Origin: Diplosphaera chodatii
Taxonomy: Eukaryota; Chlorophyta; Trebouxiophyceae; Prasiolales; Stichococcaceae
NCBI GenBank assembly: GCA_032358165.1
Contig: JAALGY010000012.1
Span: 1,860,001-1,924,000, forward strand
Direction: 5' to 3'
Length of the DNA stretch: 64,000 nt
This document shows, piece after piece, positions 31,442 to 43,473 of this stretch (the stretch's first letter is position 1; every line of letters begins with the position of its first letter). A program made the translations under genes and the position numbers. The notes under the pieces are model-generated. The model was not told where the DNA came from. It saw nothing but the letters and a program-made list of their open reading frames with translations, and ran no database searches.

Positions 31442-31982
31442 TTGAGCATAACTGCACGGCTATTAGGATGCTGCGCATCTTGAGCCCCTCGATAGCATGC
31501 TACCTGAGCATCAGATCGCTGCAGATGCGGCCGAAACCGGTGACATGGTAAGCTGGATGTTCAATGCCGCGGCTGATGTTCGTATCACCTGATGTACTTA
31601 GCGTCATCAGCATAGCCCAAGCGATCCCGCAACGTGAACTGTCTGATAGCTGCAATTTTGCTCATGCTGCATGCAGCATGAAGCATGCTGAGCTTGTTGC
31701 TGCCTAAACCCTAGGCCCAGGTCGCACTCTACCGGACTACCGCTTGTGCAGGAACATTGCGTCTGCTTGACCTGTTACTGCATCCCTTGGGTGTGGGATA
31801 GGGCACAGTGACTGCCGCGGCTGGCTTGCACGTAAGGGACGGCGCACAAGTGAGTGATCACCACCTGCACGCTTGGCACTGCACATCAGCTGCCATGGAT
31901 CATCTACTGGATGACAATGCTGCGACATCCGCCCCTCAGACGATCTCCGGCAAGCTTTGAAACGCTGTCTCATGGTGCGCAG
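31442..31982. promoter_or_regulatory. Divergent promoter region; holds missing QCR6 5' exon
   Basis: 541 bp between the polymerase start (-) and the first recognisable QCR6 exon (+). An upstream QCR6 exon must lie here, because the next exon has an in-frame TGA (31958-31960) and no ATG after it. I could not place that exon with confidence. Confidence 0.45.
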
Positions 31983-32336
31983 TGAGCGACGAGGAGGAGG
32001 TGGCTGATAAGAAAATCGAGATTGAGAACTCCTGCAAACCACAGTGCATCAAGCAGCTCTTAGCGGTGAGGCGATAGCACGGAAGCCAATATTTTGTGAT
32101 GCATCGTGCTGCAAGCTAGTCGAGGATCAACCTCAGCAGCTGGGGTTGGCAAGGCTGCAGCATGTTGCGTGCTCGCATCATCTCATGTGTTCTGTCTCAA
32201 ACTGCAGTACAAGGCTTGTGCAAAGCGGATAAAGGAAGACGAGAGTGGAGAAGCGCACTGCACAGGGCAATACTTCGACTATTGGCACTGCATCGACAAG
32301 TGTGCAGCGCCGCGGCTGTTTGCCACATTAAAGTAG
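31983..32336 (+). CDS. Ubiquinol-cytochrome c reductase hinge subunit (QCR6)
   Basis: Small acidic subunit of mitochondrial complex III that sits by cytochrome c1 in the intermembrane space. Two exons join in phase: 31983-32065 and 32208-32336. They encode SDEEEVADKKIEIENSCKPQ and then YKACAKRIKEDESGEAHCTG, QYFDYWHCIDKCAAPRLFAT and LK. The four Cys of the twin helical hairpin (CKPQC...C...CTGQYFDYWHCIDKC) and the conserved ending match the plant protein (about 70 aa). The exon opens at acceptor GCGCAG followed by TG AGC GAC, so an upstream exon ending in A would create the ATG. The family's usual start (Met-Ser-Asp-Glu-Glu) supports a start codon split by the intron. Confidence 0.9.
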
Positions 32337-33264
32337 CAGGTGCCACAGAGATTCAATGTATCAACTGGCTGGCCGGTCCACATTCTGTTTTGTTTGTGGA
32401 CTCAAGAGGAAACTGCTCACCCTCATGCTGTTGTATCACAGGAGTGGCTGGGGGGTGGGTGAATGTAGCGGTGCCATGCAATGCAGCTGCCGGCAACGGG
32501 CAGGCGCCATATCTTGTAGCTGCACGACCGATGGTGCTCAAGGGGGCATCTGTGTGCGGGCTCAGGTGCTGAGCGGCCAGCGCGGCAGTGTTGCAAGGCA
32601 GCAGTCAATAGCGGGCATCATTTAGGTTAACAGCGTGGGCATTGCAAGGTCCCGAGAAACCATTGCCGCGCTGCTGACAATGAGACGTTTGCAAGCTCGC
32701 TTCAGGTGGTTCTGCCGGCGTGCCTCCTGCCCAACCATCATTGTGGCTGGGCTCAGTGCTGGGTAAAATCTTGACGCGCCTTACACGTAGCACTTCCACA
32801 TAATGTTGGCCAGCTCACTTCATTCCAGGCCCACTGCTGAACAGCTACCCTGTGCAGAAGCTGCAGGTACGTTTCCCGTTCAACATCCTTGGACAAGCAC
32901 ACTTGCACATGACATGCCAAACAACAGTGTCTAAGTAGGCAAACTGTCATTGCTCAAATGCTAGTCCCCACGCCTTCATCAAAATTCTGACCACTGTCAA
33001 CAGCACTGCACACAAACCTCCCTGCTGCACCTTCCTCACCATTAGAGAGGTGCCAGTCTGCGAGCAAGCAGCATTGCACACATCAGTATTTGTACCACAC
33101 CGCGTCTGCGCTAACATCCTTACAGAAGAAGCAAAGCATGTTCAAAATGTAACCAGTAGCTTGCACAGGAAGGCTGGTCACTGCATGAAGACTTACCGAG
33201 ACGGTTGATATCCGGTGGTCACAAACGCGTCGCAAGCGCGTTGCAATGCCGCACAACGCGCGCA
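32337..33264. other. Convergent gap without recognised gene
   Basis: 928 bp between QCR6 (+) and the small membrane protein gene (-). Open frames are short and have no recognisable family. I see no RNA gene or repeat. Confidence 0.4.
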
Positions 33265-33492
33265 TCAGTCCGAATGCTCTGCAGGCTCCATCTCACCGCG
33301 TGCGATGGCAGAGTCGATTTCTTTCTGCAGCCTGCCTATCTTTCTAGAGGCTTTGGCCCATCCACAGGCCTCCCTAATCAAGAACGAGAGCATGGCGCAT
33401 AGCGCGATGAAAACAAATGCATGCTCCAAACGCCCCAATTTGGGATTCGGATCGTTTGCCAGATCATCAAAACGCTCCATAGGTCTTGGCAT
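33265..33492 (-). CDS. Small one-helix membrane protein, unknown
   Basis: Intronless 75-aa frame. Residues about 25-46 (AFVFIALCAMLSFLIREACG) form one hydrophobic segment, flanked by a Pro/Asp-rich N-terminus and a basic amphipathic C-terminal helix (KASRKIGRLQKEIDSAIARG). This is the layout of a single-pass organelle or complex-accessory protein. I do not recognise a family. The frame could be the last exon of a longer gene, but its own ATG is well placed. Confidence 0.5.
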   Translation of the reverse strand: MPRPMERFDDLANDPNPKLGRLEHAFVFIALCAMLSFLIREACGWAKASRKIGRLQKEIDSAIARGEMEPAEHSD

Positions 33493-33983
33493 CCAGGCTA
33501 CCCATAAAGTCGGCTACATGGCGCCACGCTCATGCAAGCAGCTGTGCGCAGTGTCTGAGGAACCCAGGCGTCTCTCTCGGAGGAGAGGGGCAAGCACCTA
33601 CATGTGCTGCAACGTAGAGAAGCTGATTGAGTGAATGTGAGATGATCACCAGTCCATATGTTCGGCAACGGGTGTCGCTGCGCTGTGTGTCAGTGTGTCG
33701 GCCAGGTCTGAATTCGATGAGGCCCTCCAGGAGCAGTCTCGTAATTGCAGGGTGTTGAGGATATCCTTCAAGGCTTCAACATGTGCTGCCACAGCTTGTC
33801 AAAACCTAGAAGTGGAACAGTGTATTTAGAGCGCCGATCCTACTCAGCGAGCACTGAATGTCACACAGTAGGCAGAGCTAGTACGCCATGGGCACACCCT
33901 AAACCTGCCAAATAACTTCACGCACTGAGGACCATGTGCCGATGGTGTCGCCTACTCCGCATAACCGCTTGGGTGTGTCATTG
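33493..33983. other. Intergenic gap
   Basis: 491 bp between the small membrane protein start and the stop of the next minus-strand gene. It should hold the 3' untranslated region of the latter. Nothing else is seen. Confidence 0.4.
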
Positions 33984-36900
33984 TCAATCTGAGCTGTTAT
34001 CCAGCGAGCTAGCATCAGCCCCGTAACATTCCAGCACACGATCTAGCGCATAGATCAGCCGCTGCACCGTCAGCAGAGCATCAACATCCTCACTGGCGGC
34101 GCCAAAACTTGGGACCCTGTTGCCGCCCACCTGCTGCCCTGCTGCGCCTGCTGCTTCGGCGCTGGCAACAGCGGCGACGTCAGCTGCAGATGCAGCGCCG
34201 CCTGCTGGTGGACCTGCGCCTGCAGCCGGGCTGCCTGCTGGCGGCAGAGATGCAGTGGCCGCTGCACCCTCCAGGAGGGTCAGGCATTGCACTGCGTGCT
34301 CGCGCAGGGGCTGCACTATGCGAGCTGAAAGGCTGCCGCCCGCCAGCGCATCCAAGCTCTGTAGTGTGAGATGCGGCCAAGTATGGCAATGTAATGCGCA
34401 AGTTGATGTGCTTGTCAAAAGTACCAATGGAAGCTACCAAGATGGGGGTTGCTACTACAGCAGGCACACAGAGAGTTCTATAGCACCCGGAGCAGTAGAC
34501 AGTGTCCACTCGTCACCTGCCGCAGCTCGTCCGCAGGCGATGCCTTCAGTAGCAGGAAGACAAGGACGTTGGCAGCTGCCCCTGCCGACTCAGCAGCCTC
34601 TACCAGAGTATGTAGTGCTGTGAATGTGATGTCACCGCCAGGCTGCGGCAGCTGGGTCTCATAGCCCTGTGCAGCTATAAAGTATGCATGAGGGTTTGCT
34701 TGTCCTGCATGCAGCTTGTCAGCATTGCGGGATAACCTTGCCTACAGCAGCGTTGGACAACAGTGGACATGGGACAGCATGACAGCATACGTACTGGTAG
34801 TAACTGCAGCACAGCGGCAAGCGCTGCCTCATCTGGTGGCCAGCAAGCCGCAAAGTGCTGCTTCACGCTATGCAGCAGCAAAGCCGCCACTGAGGGCACT
34901 GGACAACCCAGCAGCGGCAGCAGTGCCGCCAGGCGAACATCTGATCCAACACCCACATGTCAGCTGGCTTCAGGGAACCAGGTAGACGCAACACTGTGGA
35001 TGAAGTGCTGGCACCTCTGCGTGCGTGGCACCAATAGCAGCAGCTCAGGGTGTGCAGGCACACCTGGCTGCAAAGCCATGAGCACATCCTCCAGGGCGTG
35101 AAAACCAGCATTGCGGATGCCTGCTGCGGGGTGCCCCGCCATGGTCTGCACCATCACGCCAGCTGAATGTCAGGCATTTGCCTTTATCTCTGATCCTATT
35201 AGGTGAGGTTGTCCATCAAAGAAATGTGCGTGCAGGTGTGCAGATGTGGCCTGGAGCACTGCGCTGCAGTAGGCGTCCTGCCATGTCTCACTTGCACCAG
35301 CAGCTGAGCCACGTGGAGCACGTGCCCCAGCAGCTGCTGGCCGGCCAGCTGCCCAGAAGTGCGGCTAGTTGCCGCCACGCCAGACAGCAGCGCCAATGCC
35401 ACCATGCCGCAGGCCTCGCTCTGCCGCTCTGCCGCGGCGGCAAGCAGGATCTGTGTGGTGAGGTACAAAGACCCTCACCGACCACTGGACGAAGACCTTC
35501 AGTTGTCACTTGACGTGAGTTGTTGGCAGCTAATCGCAACCTGCCATCTGCCGTGCAGTCTCATGAGCACCTGGGCGCCCTGCAGTGCGGCTGCCATCCG
35601 CTCATCGGCCATTGTAAGGCTGCTGACTCCTTGCCCCTCCGGCAAACAGAGCACAGCGAACAGCGCAAGGCTGCAGCCGACAGACAAGCCATCTGCCGTG
35701 GAGTGGCCTGTGGCTTCCGGTGCATGCAGTAGCCGCCAGACGGCTCCATAGCCACCCGCCGCCGGCAGATCCTTCAGCAGGCCTGTGGCGGTCTCCAGCA
35801 GCTGGCAAGGCTGCAAGATGTCTGCCAGCGTAGGTGGTGCCGCTGCTGATGCAATTGGTCCTGTGTCGCGGCTCGCATGCGCTGTGGACCGCAGCAGGCA
35901 CTGCCCCAACATGGTCATCCGAAATCTCAGCATGCCGTGTTGCACTGCTTCAGCCTCTGAGGCGTGGGAAAGGGCGTTGGCGGCAGCATTCATGTTGCAC
36001 ACAAGATTCTGCAGATCCGCGGCAAGGCTGGGCTGCTCTGCGTCTGCGGCGTGGTCTGCCAACTGCCTGCTGCCACCGCCTGAGCTGCTGTGGACTGGAC
36101 ATGGGAGCATGGCGGCGACTGCCGATTGGGCCTCGCTGATGACCTGCCCCAGCGCATCGCTCACAAATCGCAGCCGTTGGCGATTGTGCCGCATCACGAT
36201 GTCCGGCAGCGCTAGAAGGCATGCACTGTCTGCTGCCTCCCAAGTCCGCATCGGCAGCCTATATAGCGCACAGGCCTCTTGAAACTCAAGCTCCGCTGCC
36301 CTGCCTTGAGAGCATTTCTGTGCAGCGCATACAGCTGGCACTTGGGAGGCTGTGCGTTGAGACGGTGAGCAGCAGCCTGCACACACCCAACCTGGCGGCC
36401 CAAGCATGCGAGCACCAGGATGCCCGCCTCAAGCGGAGCGCAGCAGGCATAGCGATTGATCAGCAACATCGCCAGCCGGCGGCATGCAGGGCTGAGGTTG
36501 GCTAACAACGCAACGGTATCGAAGCACTGCGTCATGATATCGCATAGCACAACGTCTCCGCTTTCAGCCTGCTGCGCAGCATCAGCGCCATTGTGCGGCA
36601 GCAGGCTGTCGTGCAGGGTCTGCAGCAGATCCTTTGCTGCATTAGCATCACTTGCAGCTCGACACTCCCCCAACTTCCGAGATACTGCCTCTACCTGATC
36701 CTCTGCATCGCCTTGGTGCACAGTGCTGACTGCACCATTCACAAGGTCTTGAAAGGATGTCATGGTGAAGCCAAGGCGAGGTTCACATAACATCTGGATG
36801 CTATGCTGCAGCAGCTTGCGCACTTGTGGGCAAGAGCAAGTGAGGAACTGCAGCAAGCATGCAAATGCCCAGCGGCCGCTAGTTTCTTGGACAGTCACGT

Positions 36901-37050
36901 GGGTGGCGTTGTCGTGACCGACAGCCCCCGTAAAGCCATAACAGGTCAAGCAGAGTTTGCAAGAGCACAAGCGTCGGGTGTACTCCCCCCTGCTGTGCTG
37001 CAGTGGCTGGGTGAACAGCAGCATTGCGAGCATTGTCCCTCTTCGACCAG
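33984..37050 (-). CDS. Helical-repeat protein, glomulin/ALF4-like (5' end unresolved)
   Basis: Exons joined in phase from the 3' side: 33984-34358, 34517-34666, 34795-34940, 35064-35145, 35292-35450, 35541-36300, and one ending at 36387. Upstream exons to about 37050 are not settled. The product is Leu/Ala-rich and entirely helical. Blocks such as IRNAGFHALEDVLMALQP followed by DVRLAALLPLLGCPVPSVAA resemble the C-terminal repeat of the glomulin/ALF4 family (R..LL..LL..CP.P.V.AL). In known members this repeat binds the RING subunit RBX1 and restrains cullin ligases. That assignment is an inference from pattern only; a generic ARM/HEAT protein is the alternative. The segment 34081-34270 is Ala/Gly/Pro low complexity. 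Confidence 0.5.
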
Positions 37051-37203
37051 ATCGAATTGAGGACCCCGGCTCTGTTCCTTGTGCGCCATGCAGATGTCAA
37101 GCTTCTGCCTACATAGCCATAGGTGAGCAAGCCATCGGCCCCGTGCTGCTAGTCCGAGAGGTCCTCACAACTTCTACACGGAGCCCATTGCAGCTGCGCA
37201 TGC

Positions 37204-39209
37204 ATGCTTGCTTTTAACAATAAGCTGGGGCAAATGCCAAGTCGTCAGCCTCACTACGCCTGCAGGGTGGTACCACCGTCACTGCTGGGCAAGCGTTGTC
37301 CTAGCGGTGTGCGGGCGTCGCAGCGTGGTGTGCGGTGCCAGTCACAGCGCAGCGATGGTGGCCCCGGGCCACAAAGTGCCAAAGCAGCCAGGGAGGCATG
37401 CGAGGAGGCATTCCCCTCAGAGCGGCTGGACCTGACGCCCGAGGATGGCCTCTTTCCAAGGTGCGCTAGGCAGCGCAGGCGTGTCCACTATGTCATTGCC
37501 GTGGCGCAGCTTTGTGTTAGTACTTCTGGCAGCACGGCAAACAGAGCTAGTCGGTCGCGCAGCTTCATCTGCAAGTTACAGCATCCAATGGCGGTTGTGT
37601 TCTCCTCAAACTCGCAGGCGGCAGCCCGGAAACTTCCCAGCCGCTGCCGTGAAGCCCTCACTGGTGAGGCGGCTGCGGAATGCAGTGTCGAGCCTCACCA
37701 GCGGTGCAGTGCCGAGTGCGATTGCTGACGTGTCGCCTGCCGAGGCGCCCATAGCAGCGCCCGTCACCCCAGCAGTGACCGGCGAGACGGCGGAATATGA
37801 TCCGCTGCGTGACGGTCCACTGCGGTACCTGGGCTATGCAAACGAGGTGCGCATCCTGCAGTGCCAGGCTCACTTGCTGCAACGCTTGCACCGTTTCAAT
37901 ATCATGTTCAGCACCGTCAATCACAGGTGACTGCTGCTCATGGTGTCCTGTTCACTGAACCAAACATCATGTTGCTCAATCACACGCAGTGTGGCGAGGC
38001 ATTTGCGGCGTGGCTACCAGGATGGGGCGTGCCCTTCTCCTACGCTGTGGCCATTTCGTACGTCTTGACGGACACCTACGACAAGTACAACCGTGCGCGC
38101 AAGCAGGCCCGGCAGGAGCTGGACTCCATCGACCTGGACCCAGCCGTGGTCGAGGGCAGGTGAGGACTGAACCTCACGAGAACATGCAGCCAGCTGCACA
38201 GATAATGCCAGGAAGGAGCCCCTTGCCTGGTCTGGCGAAGCACTTGGCCACCGCACCTGATGGACTGCAAAAGAGAGGTCAGGAGCGATTTCAAGTGCAT
38301 CAGGTGGCAACCAGCCGCAAAGCCTAAGGATGTGTGATCGGGAATTTTGCTGTCCATTTGCTGATGTCCGTCATCCGCAGGCTTGTGAACCTGCTGGCAG
38401 CGGAGCGCGCGATGGACACGGTGGTTTGGCAGATGCTGGCATCTGTCGCCATCCCTGGCTACATTATTCACACCATTGTGGCCATTGCGCACTCGCTGCT
38501 GGCACAGGTGCTGCTGCTGCGCTGCTGTACGTGCATTGCTGTCGCTTCACCATTTATGTGAAAGTCACTGCGTGGGCCACACAGTGATCCTCCAGCGAAG
38601 ATGAACCCTACCGACTTCACGGCGCGCCACAGCTGTAGTCGAATGCCGCAGGTCGAGGGCACAGAGCAGCTGCAGTCAGCGTTCACCTCGGCAGCGCCCG
38701 GCCTGGGGATGACAGCTGATGTCCTCACGCAGCTGTTTGACAAGTCGCTGCCGACCATGATCGGTAGGTGGATGCTGTCTAATGCCTGCTGTCAGCGGTC
38801 GGCCACCTGGGCCTTGCACAGTCGCTGTGTGCCTGTGAAAAGCCTGTGGCCGCAGGCCAAACTGCTTCGGCCAGGTAGGTTGTAAATCGGAACGACCTCA
38901 CCCAGTGCTCCTGTTGCAGGCTTGGGGGCTATCCCTTTCATCGTGCACCCAATCGACGAGAGCGTGCACGCGGTCATGAATGTCAGCCTCCGGCCCGCAA
39001 TCAAGAAGTTCCTCTGCGGTCCAGGTGCTGTCACCAGTGCAAGTGAGGAGGGCATATGTCCACTGATAGGCTCATGGACTCGCCAAGTGCTGTATGCATA
39101 TGTATGGGCTGCCAATGGGGCCGCCATTTGTGCGATTGCAGGCCAGGGTGGCCTTGCGGGCCTGGCGCTGTGTGAAGACTGCAAGGAGGAGTGTGCAGTT
39201 GATGAGTGA
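37204..39209 (+). CDS. MTP18/MTFP1-like inner-membrane protein
   Basis: Seven exons join in phase: 37204-37460, 37618-37846, 37990-38159, 38381-38507, 38652-38763, 38920-39024, 39142-39209 (355 aa). The MTP18 family blocks are clear: RDGPLRYLGYANECGEAFAA, PFSYAVAISYVLTDTYDKYN, DTVVWQMLASVAIPGYIIHT and LGAIPFIVHPIDESVHAVMN. They form three or four membrane segments. The first about 130 residues are Arg/Ser/Ala-rich and could be an organelle targeting region. In animals the protein acts in mitochondrial fission at the inner membrane; plant and algal homologues may be mitochondrial or plastidial. The ending GGLAGLALCEDCKEECAVDE adds Cys residues not typical of animal proteins. The start at 37204 is the first in-frame ATG; an extra 5' exon cannot be excluded. 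Confidence 0.82.
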
Positions 39210-39850
39210 GGATTGTTTGCACGGCGGGGTTGAGCTGAGGCTGGGCACACTGCGAGACGCACAACATGGTTGCCTGGTCAAACAATGGGACTTGCCTTGG
39301 GACCTTGCACGACTTACGGTAGTTCTTTTGTTGGCTTCCTCAGTCAGGTCGGAACCGTTGTTTTATATATCTTATTGGCGCATTGCACACAGATCGTTCG
39401 CTGTGGGCATGTGCGATATTGGATTGTGACGCCTTAGCTGTATATCCAATGAGCCATGTACACAGAGTGCTCTGTTCCCTGAAAACCTCACCGCAATCAG
39501 TACACCGGCGCATGCAGACGTGCACACACGTGCACTAAGCCAGATTCCACTGCTGTACATTCACCGAGCACTGTTTCGGCAAAGGAACTGTGCCCCCGCC
39601 TGAGGGTATGTAAGGGCTCACTCTTTACATCGCAGGCAAGCCGGGAGCACGGGGGCCTCGGCTGCCAGGCGGCTTCTGAGTCAGGTCATGCCGCTGCAGG
39701 TTTGCCCGCAGAAGGATACTTTTTGTGTTCCGCAAGTAATCCTCACCTGCATCAAGCAATAATGGGCATGGGACGTGCGTCCTGCAGCGTCTGTCATGCG
39801 CATGCAGCTGCATAGCAATACAGGATGTTTTTGCTGCGCAGAGATGGCAG
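39210..39850. other. Convergent intergenic region
   Basis: 641 bp between the stops of the MTP18-like gene (+) and CSN1 (-). Only short unsupported frames are present. Confidence 0.45.
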
Positions 39851-42565
39851 TCAATTGACTAAGCCAGGCGCAGCAGCGTGCAGCAATGCAACTGCACCTG
39901 CTTTCAGCGCAAAGTGGAACGTAGCAGTGCGCGTGTCAGCGTGACGAGCGTACAGCACGCCATTGTGCGCATCAATGCGCGCCGTGACTCGGTCTGTCAC
40001 AATGAGCGACTCTAGCTCCTTTTGCAGCTCCCTGTGACACATGAGTGTGCCAGTAGTCTGGCTGCTGGTACTATAGTTTGCTGGACTCTGTGACAGTTTT
40101 GAGGGCAAAGCATGTTCAAATGGTGAAAGAAGAATCTGAGAATGAGGTTGCAAAGTGCTGTTACATACCCAACGGTGGTGGCGAAAGCCGTGGCCATGGT
40201 TGCCAGGTTGACCGACGTGAAGGGGGTGACATACTGGATCAGCGCCTTGCTGCGAATGGCGCTGTACAGCGGCTCGACATGAACCTGGCAGCATTGCATG
40301 CCCTGTGTCAGCACTGCAGTTTGGGCCCGCGACGGCCCTGCAGGGGCACGCAAAGCAGCATGGCGGTGGGCTTCGATACGCAAGAGGACGATGGACGACT
40401 CACCGCAAGGTGCATGTCCAGCGCCAGCTGTGGTCTGAGGGCCTCCAGCTGCTGCAGGCACGTTGCGTAGCTGGAGCCATAGAATGCATGCACCATCTCC
40501 CGCACCTGCGGCATCATATCATACAGCACTGCAGCGTCCAGCATCATGTCGGCTGACCGACCACAACAGGTGACACCCTTCAGCAGGCACTGTACACGCT
40601 GTGTGTCCAGTCTTGCTGCAGCGCAACCACCTCGCAACACTCTCTCTCACAGGCGCAGAGCCGAGTTTACACGGGTACACCACAGGCTGGTGTCGGGCTG
40701 CTGACTGCACCTCGGGCATGAGCTCCAGGAACTCCCGGAAGGCGATGTTGTCGATGATGCGCGTCTTCATCTCCGGCCGCGAGAAGCTTGCCAGGGAGCA
40801 CAGCGCACCGTACGTCGCCACGTCCTGCGGCGCCAGCACCTCGTTGAACGTCGCCCCCAGCTCAGCGTCCACCTGCAGAACAACGCATGAGCTGCTCGGT
40901 ATCAACCAACATCCCCGTCAGCTGATGCTGTCTGAGTGACTTCCGGCTTTCAGATGGCCAAAGCTGGCCTGGCATGCCTGTTGCTACTGGCCGTGGAGCT
41001 GGACAGGTGAACATGGTGGTGCTCAGGCACATGCGTGATTTGCGCTGAGACCTGCTTGGATGGGAACAGCGTGAAAGCGCCCAGCAATCCAGCAGCGCAC
41101 CTCTGTGAACTTCATGGCAGCTAGCTTGAACTTCTTCGTCTTCAGGTAGTACAACGCTGAAGCTGCCTTCAGTTTGGCTGCGGCAGCCTTGTCGTCCTGC
41201 ACAGTCAGGCACCTTGGCCCCTGAGCCGGTGTTCTGCACTATTTGCAATGCGCAAGGCCCCATCTGTGGGGGGTGGGAGTGTGCCTGTTGGTGAAAACAC
41301 TTTGAGATATCAGATGCTAGATGAACTCGAGCACACCTCGACGCCAGGTGTCTGCTCAGCCTTCTGTATGTAGTTGTTGACATGCACATGGTTGCCCAGC
41401 TCAAACCCAGTTTTGATGACCGCCAGGCACATAGCGATGATCTGCTTGCTGGTGGCGCAATAGGCACGCATCCTGATGTAGCTCTTAAAAGCATTCTGCA
41501 GTTGTACGAAGTCGGGGGTCAGGCCCTCCTCGACATGGCTGCGCTGTTTATGATGTGACAATCCGACCTGCTATAGAGCAGTCATTGGATGACAAATTTG
41601 CAGGCATGAGCACATGCTAGCGCCCTGCAGGGCTGTCATTTGGGCTGCTGGTGCAATCAAGGACAGCTAGTTGACCCTGCCTGCAGGTCCCCAGCAGCGT
41701 AGAAGAAGTCGCCCAGGTCGTTGTGCCCCATCCGAATAGACTCCTTCACCAGATTGGCTTTGTAGGTGGTCAGATCGCCCTCCAGCCGCTCCTGTAGCAC
41801 ACATGCCACGTGTAGTGCATGCCTTCCTTGCCACTTGTCGCACGAACATGCCTCAATGACACTTGTGGCACGAGAACGTAGAGCTGCTGCTCGGCTTCAG
41901 CATCGTTCGGCTCCTTCACAGCGGACCTGGGTGCTGGCAATGCGAGCTTCGTTGGCTTCCTGCCACTGCCTGCGGAAGTAGACGATGGTTGTGTGAGCAG
42001 GTCGCAGTGGTCAACGAGTGTGGCCAGTGTCGCTCAAGCATACAGACGGGCGAGCGCCTGTTCGTGTCAGTTGCTGGTACAGGTGATGCTTGCTCGCCTG
42101 TCTGGTGGGCCAAGCCGACCGCCACTGCGCTCCAGCAGTTCGCTGTATCGCGTCACATTGCCAGCCTGCAGTGCAGGCCTGCGTCTTTTATGGATTCACG
42201 CGGTTGCCTACTTTGCAAAGCAGGGTAGAAGTAGTCTGGTAAGTCTGTGTCACGACGCTCCCGTTTGCTGATGTATCATATGTATAACCGCACATTTTTG
42301 ACTTCCTCGTGTGCCAAGCGTAGCGCTTCCAGCTGCACGCTGGCGTCTTTGCTGACTCCAGCAATGAACAGGAGGCGATCCACCTTTGCATGTCCGCTGT
42401 AGTATGCTGCGTACCCCTGCGCATGCAGTGAATGATCTCAGGTAACCATCAGGCATCTGCAATGACGGCACATGCAGCGGCAGCATCATTGCCGCATGGG
42501 CAGCGCACCTCAACATCAAAGCTGGGTTCAGCACTGCCGTCGTTGCCAGATCTTTCGGGCTGCAT
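39851..42565 (-). CDS. CSN1: COP9 signalosome subunit 1
   Basis: Scaffold subunit of the complex that removes NEDD8/RUB from cullins. Eleven exons join in phase: 42509-42565, 42294-42416, 42098-42165, 41927-41969, 41681-41791, 41337-41495, 41101-41196, 40711-40872, 40404-40505, 40169-40284, 39851-40031 (405 aa, slightly short of plant CSN1). Recognised blocks are GYAAYYSGHAKVDRLLFIA, ALRLAHEEV, NLVKESIRMGHNDLGDFFYA, SKQIIAMCLAVIKTG, the PCI region (APQDVATYGALCSLASFSRP, VHAFYGSSYATCLQQLEAL, RSKALIQYVTPFTSVNLATM) and the winged-helix part SLIVTDRVTARIDAHNGVLY. RPN7 is related, but the HVHVNNYIQKAEQTP and LAVHVEPLYSAIR segments fit CSN1. Two introns use GC donors (42097 and 41680). Exon 41927-41969 is only 43 nt. 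Confidence 0.92.
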
Positions 42566-43473
42566 CCTGCTGTTCCCTTACCTTGCTCACATGTCCTATC
42601 TCAAGGCATGCACATTTGCTTGGCACCTCTCCGAGCTCTAGCAGAACGTGATCAGGATGTCATCGAGGCAGGTCCTGTATCAGGTGTGACCAAAGCCCGC
42701 CAATGTGAGCATGATATATGCTGTATACAATGCGTGCGCTGTCCGCTGTCTATCAACGTTGCAATACTTGGATGCGCATGGCATGGCAGGCATGCACCGC
42801 ATGCCCAGTACATCTACCTGCGGGTGTAGTTATCAGGTCCCCTAATCGTGACACTTCATCATATGACCCACGCACGAGGGCACGACCTTTGCGCCACTCA
42901 AACTGCCACTAACCTGCGTGAATAGCCGCGTACACAGTCGACTCGTCACCCAGAGAGCTCACTGACTGCTGCTGACGGACACTTCCCAACACTGCCACGC
43001 CGCAAGGCAGTAAATAAACGTTACCCGATACGGCACAGTGTTGTGCCGAAGGCACTTGGTCAGGTTGGACACTGCGTGCTGATCAGGTAGGCAGTAGCAT
43101 CTGTCATGAGCCTCAGACAGTGTTTGCCGCGTGTGCATGCGCGGCCATGCCGGAAAAGTGCGTGTGACGTTCCGACAAGGCAGGGAGCTCAGCACGACAG
43201 CCTTCTGCTTCGTCGTATTGCAGCAGAACCCATTTCCCCTCAACGAAACTTGTGTTGCGGTAGTTACAGCTGTCGCACGGCCACCGTCGTGTCGTGAATA
43301 CAACTCCGCGTGTACCTGCACTTTTCGCACGTCCTGTCTTGAACTTTTTGGACGGCCGGCATGCTACTTGGCTAGTGTGTATGTGGCACTGCCTGAGGCG
43401 TGCGCCGGTGTTCCTTGGAGAATGGAAGCATCTGAGAGGGGCGGCTGCTTGCAGGGTGGTACACGCGACAGGC
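42566..43473. promoter_or_regulatory. Divergent intergenic region
   Basis: 908 bp between CSN1 (-) and the F-box/LRR gene (+). It must contain both promoters. Short open frames here lack family similarity. Confidence 0.4.
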
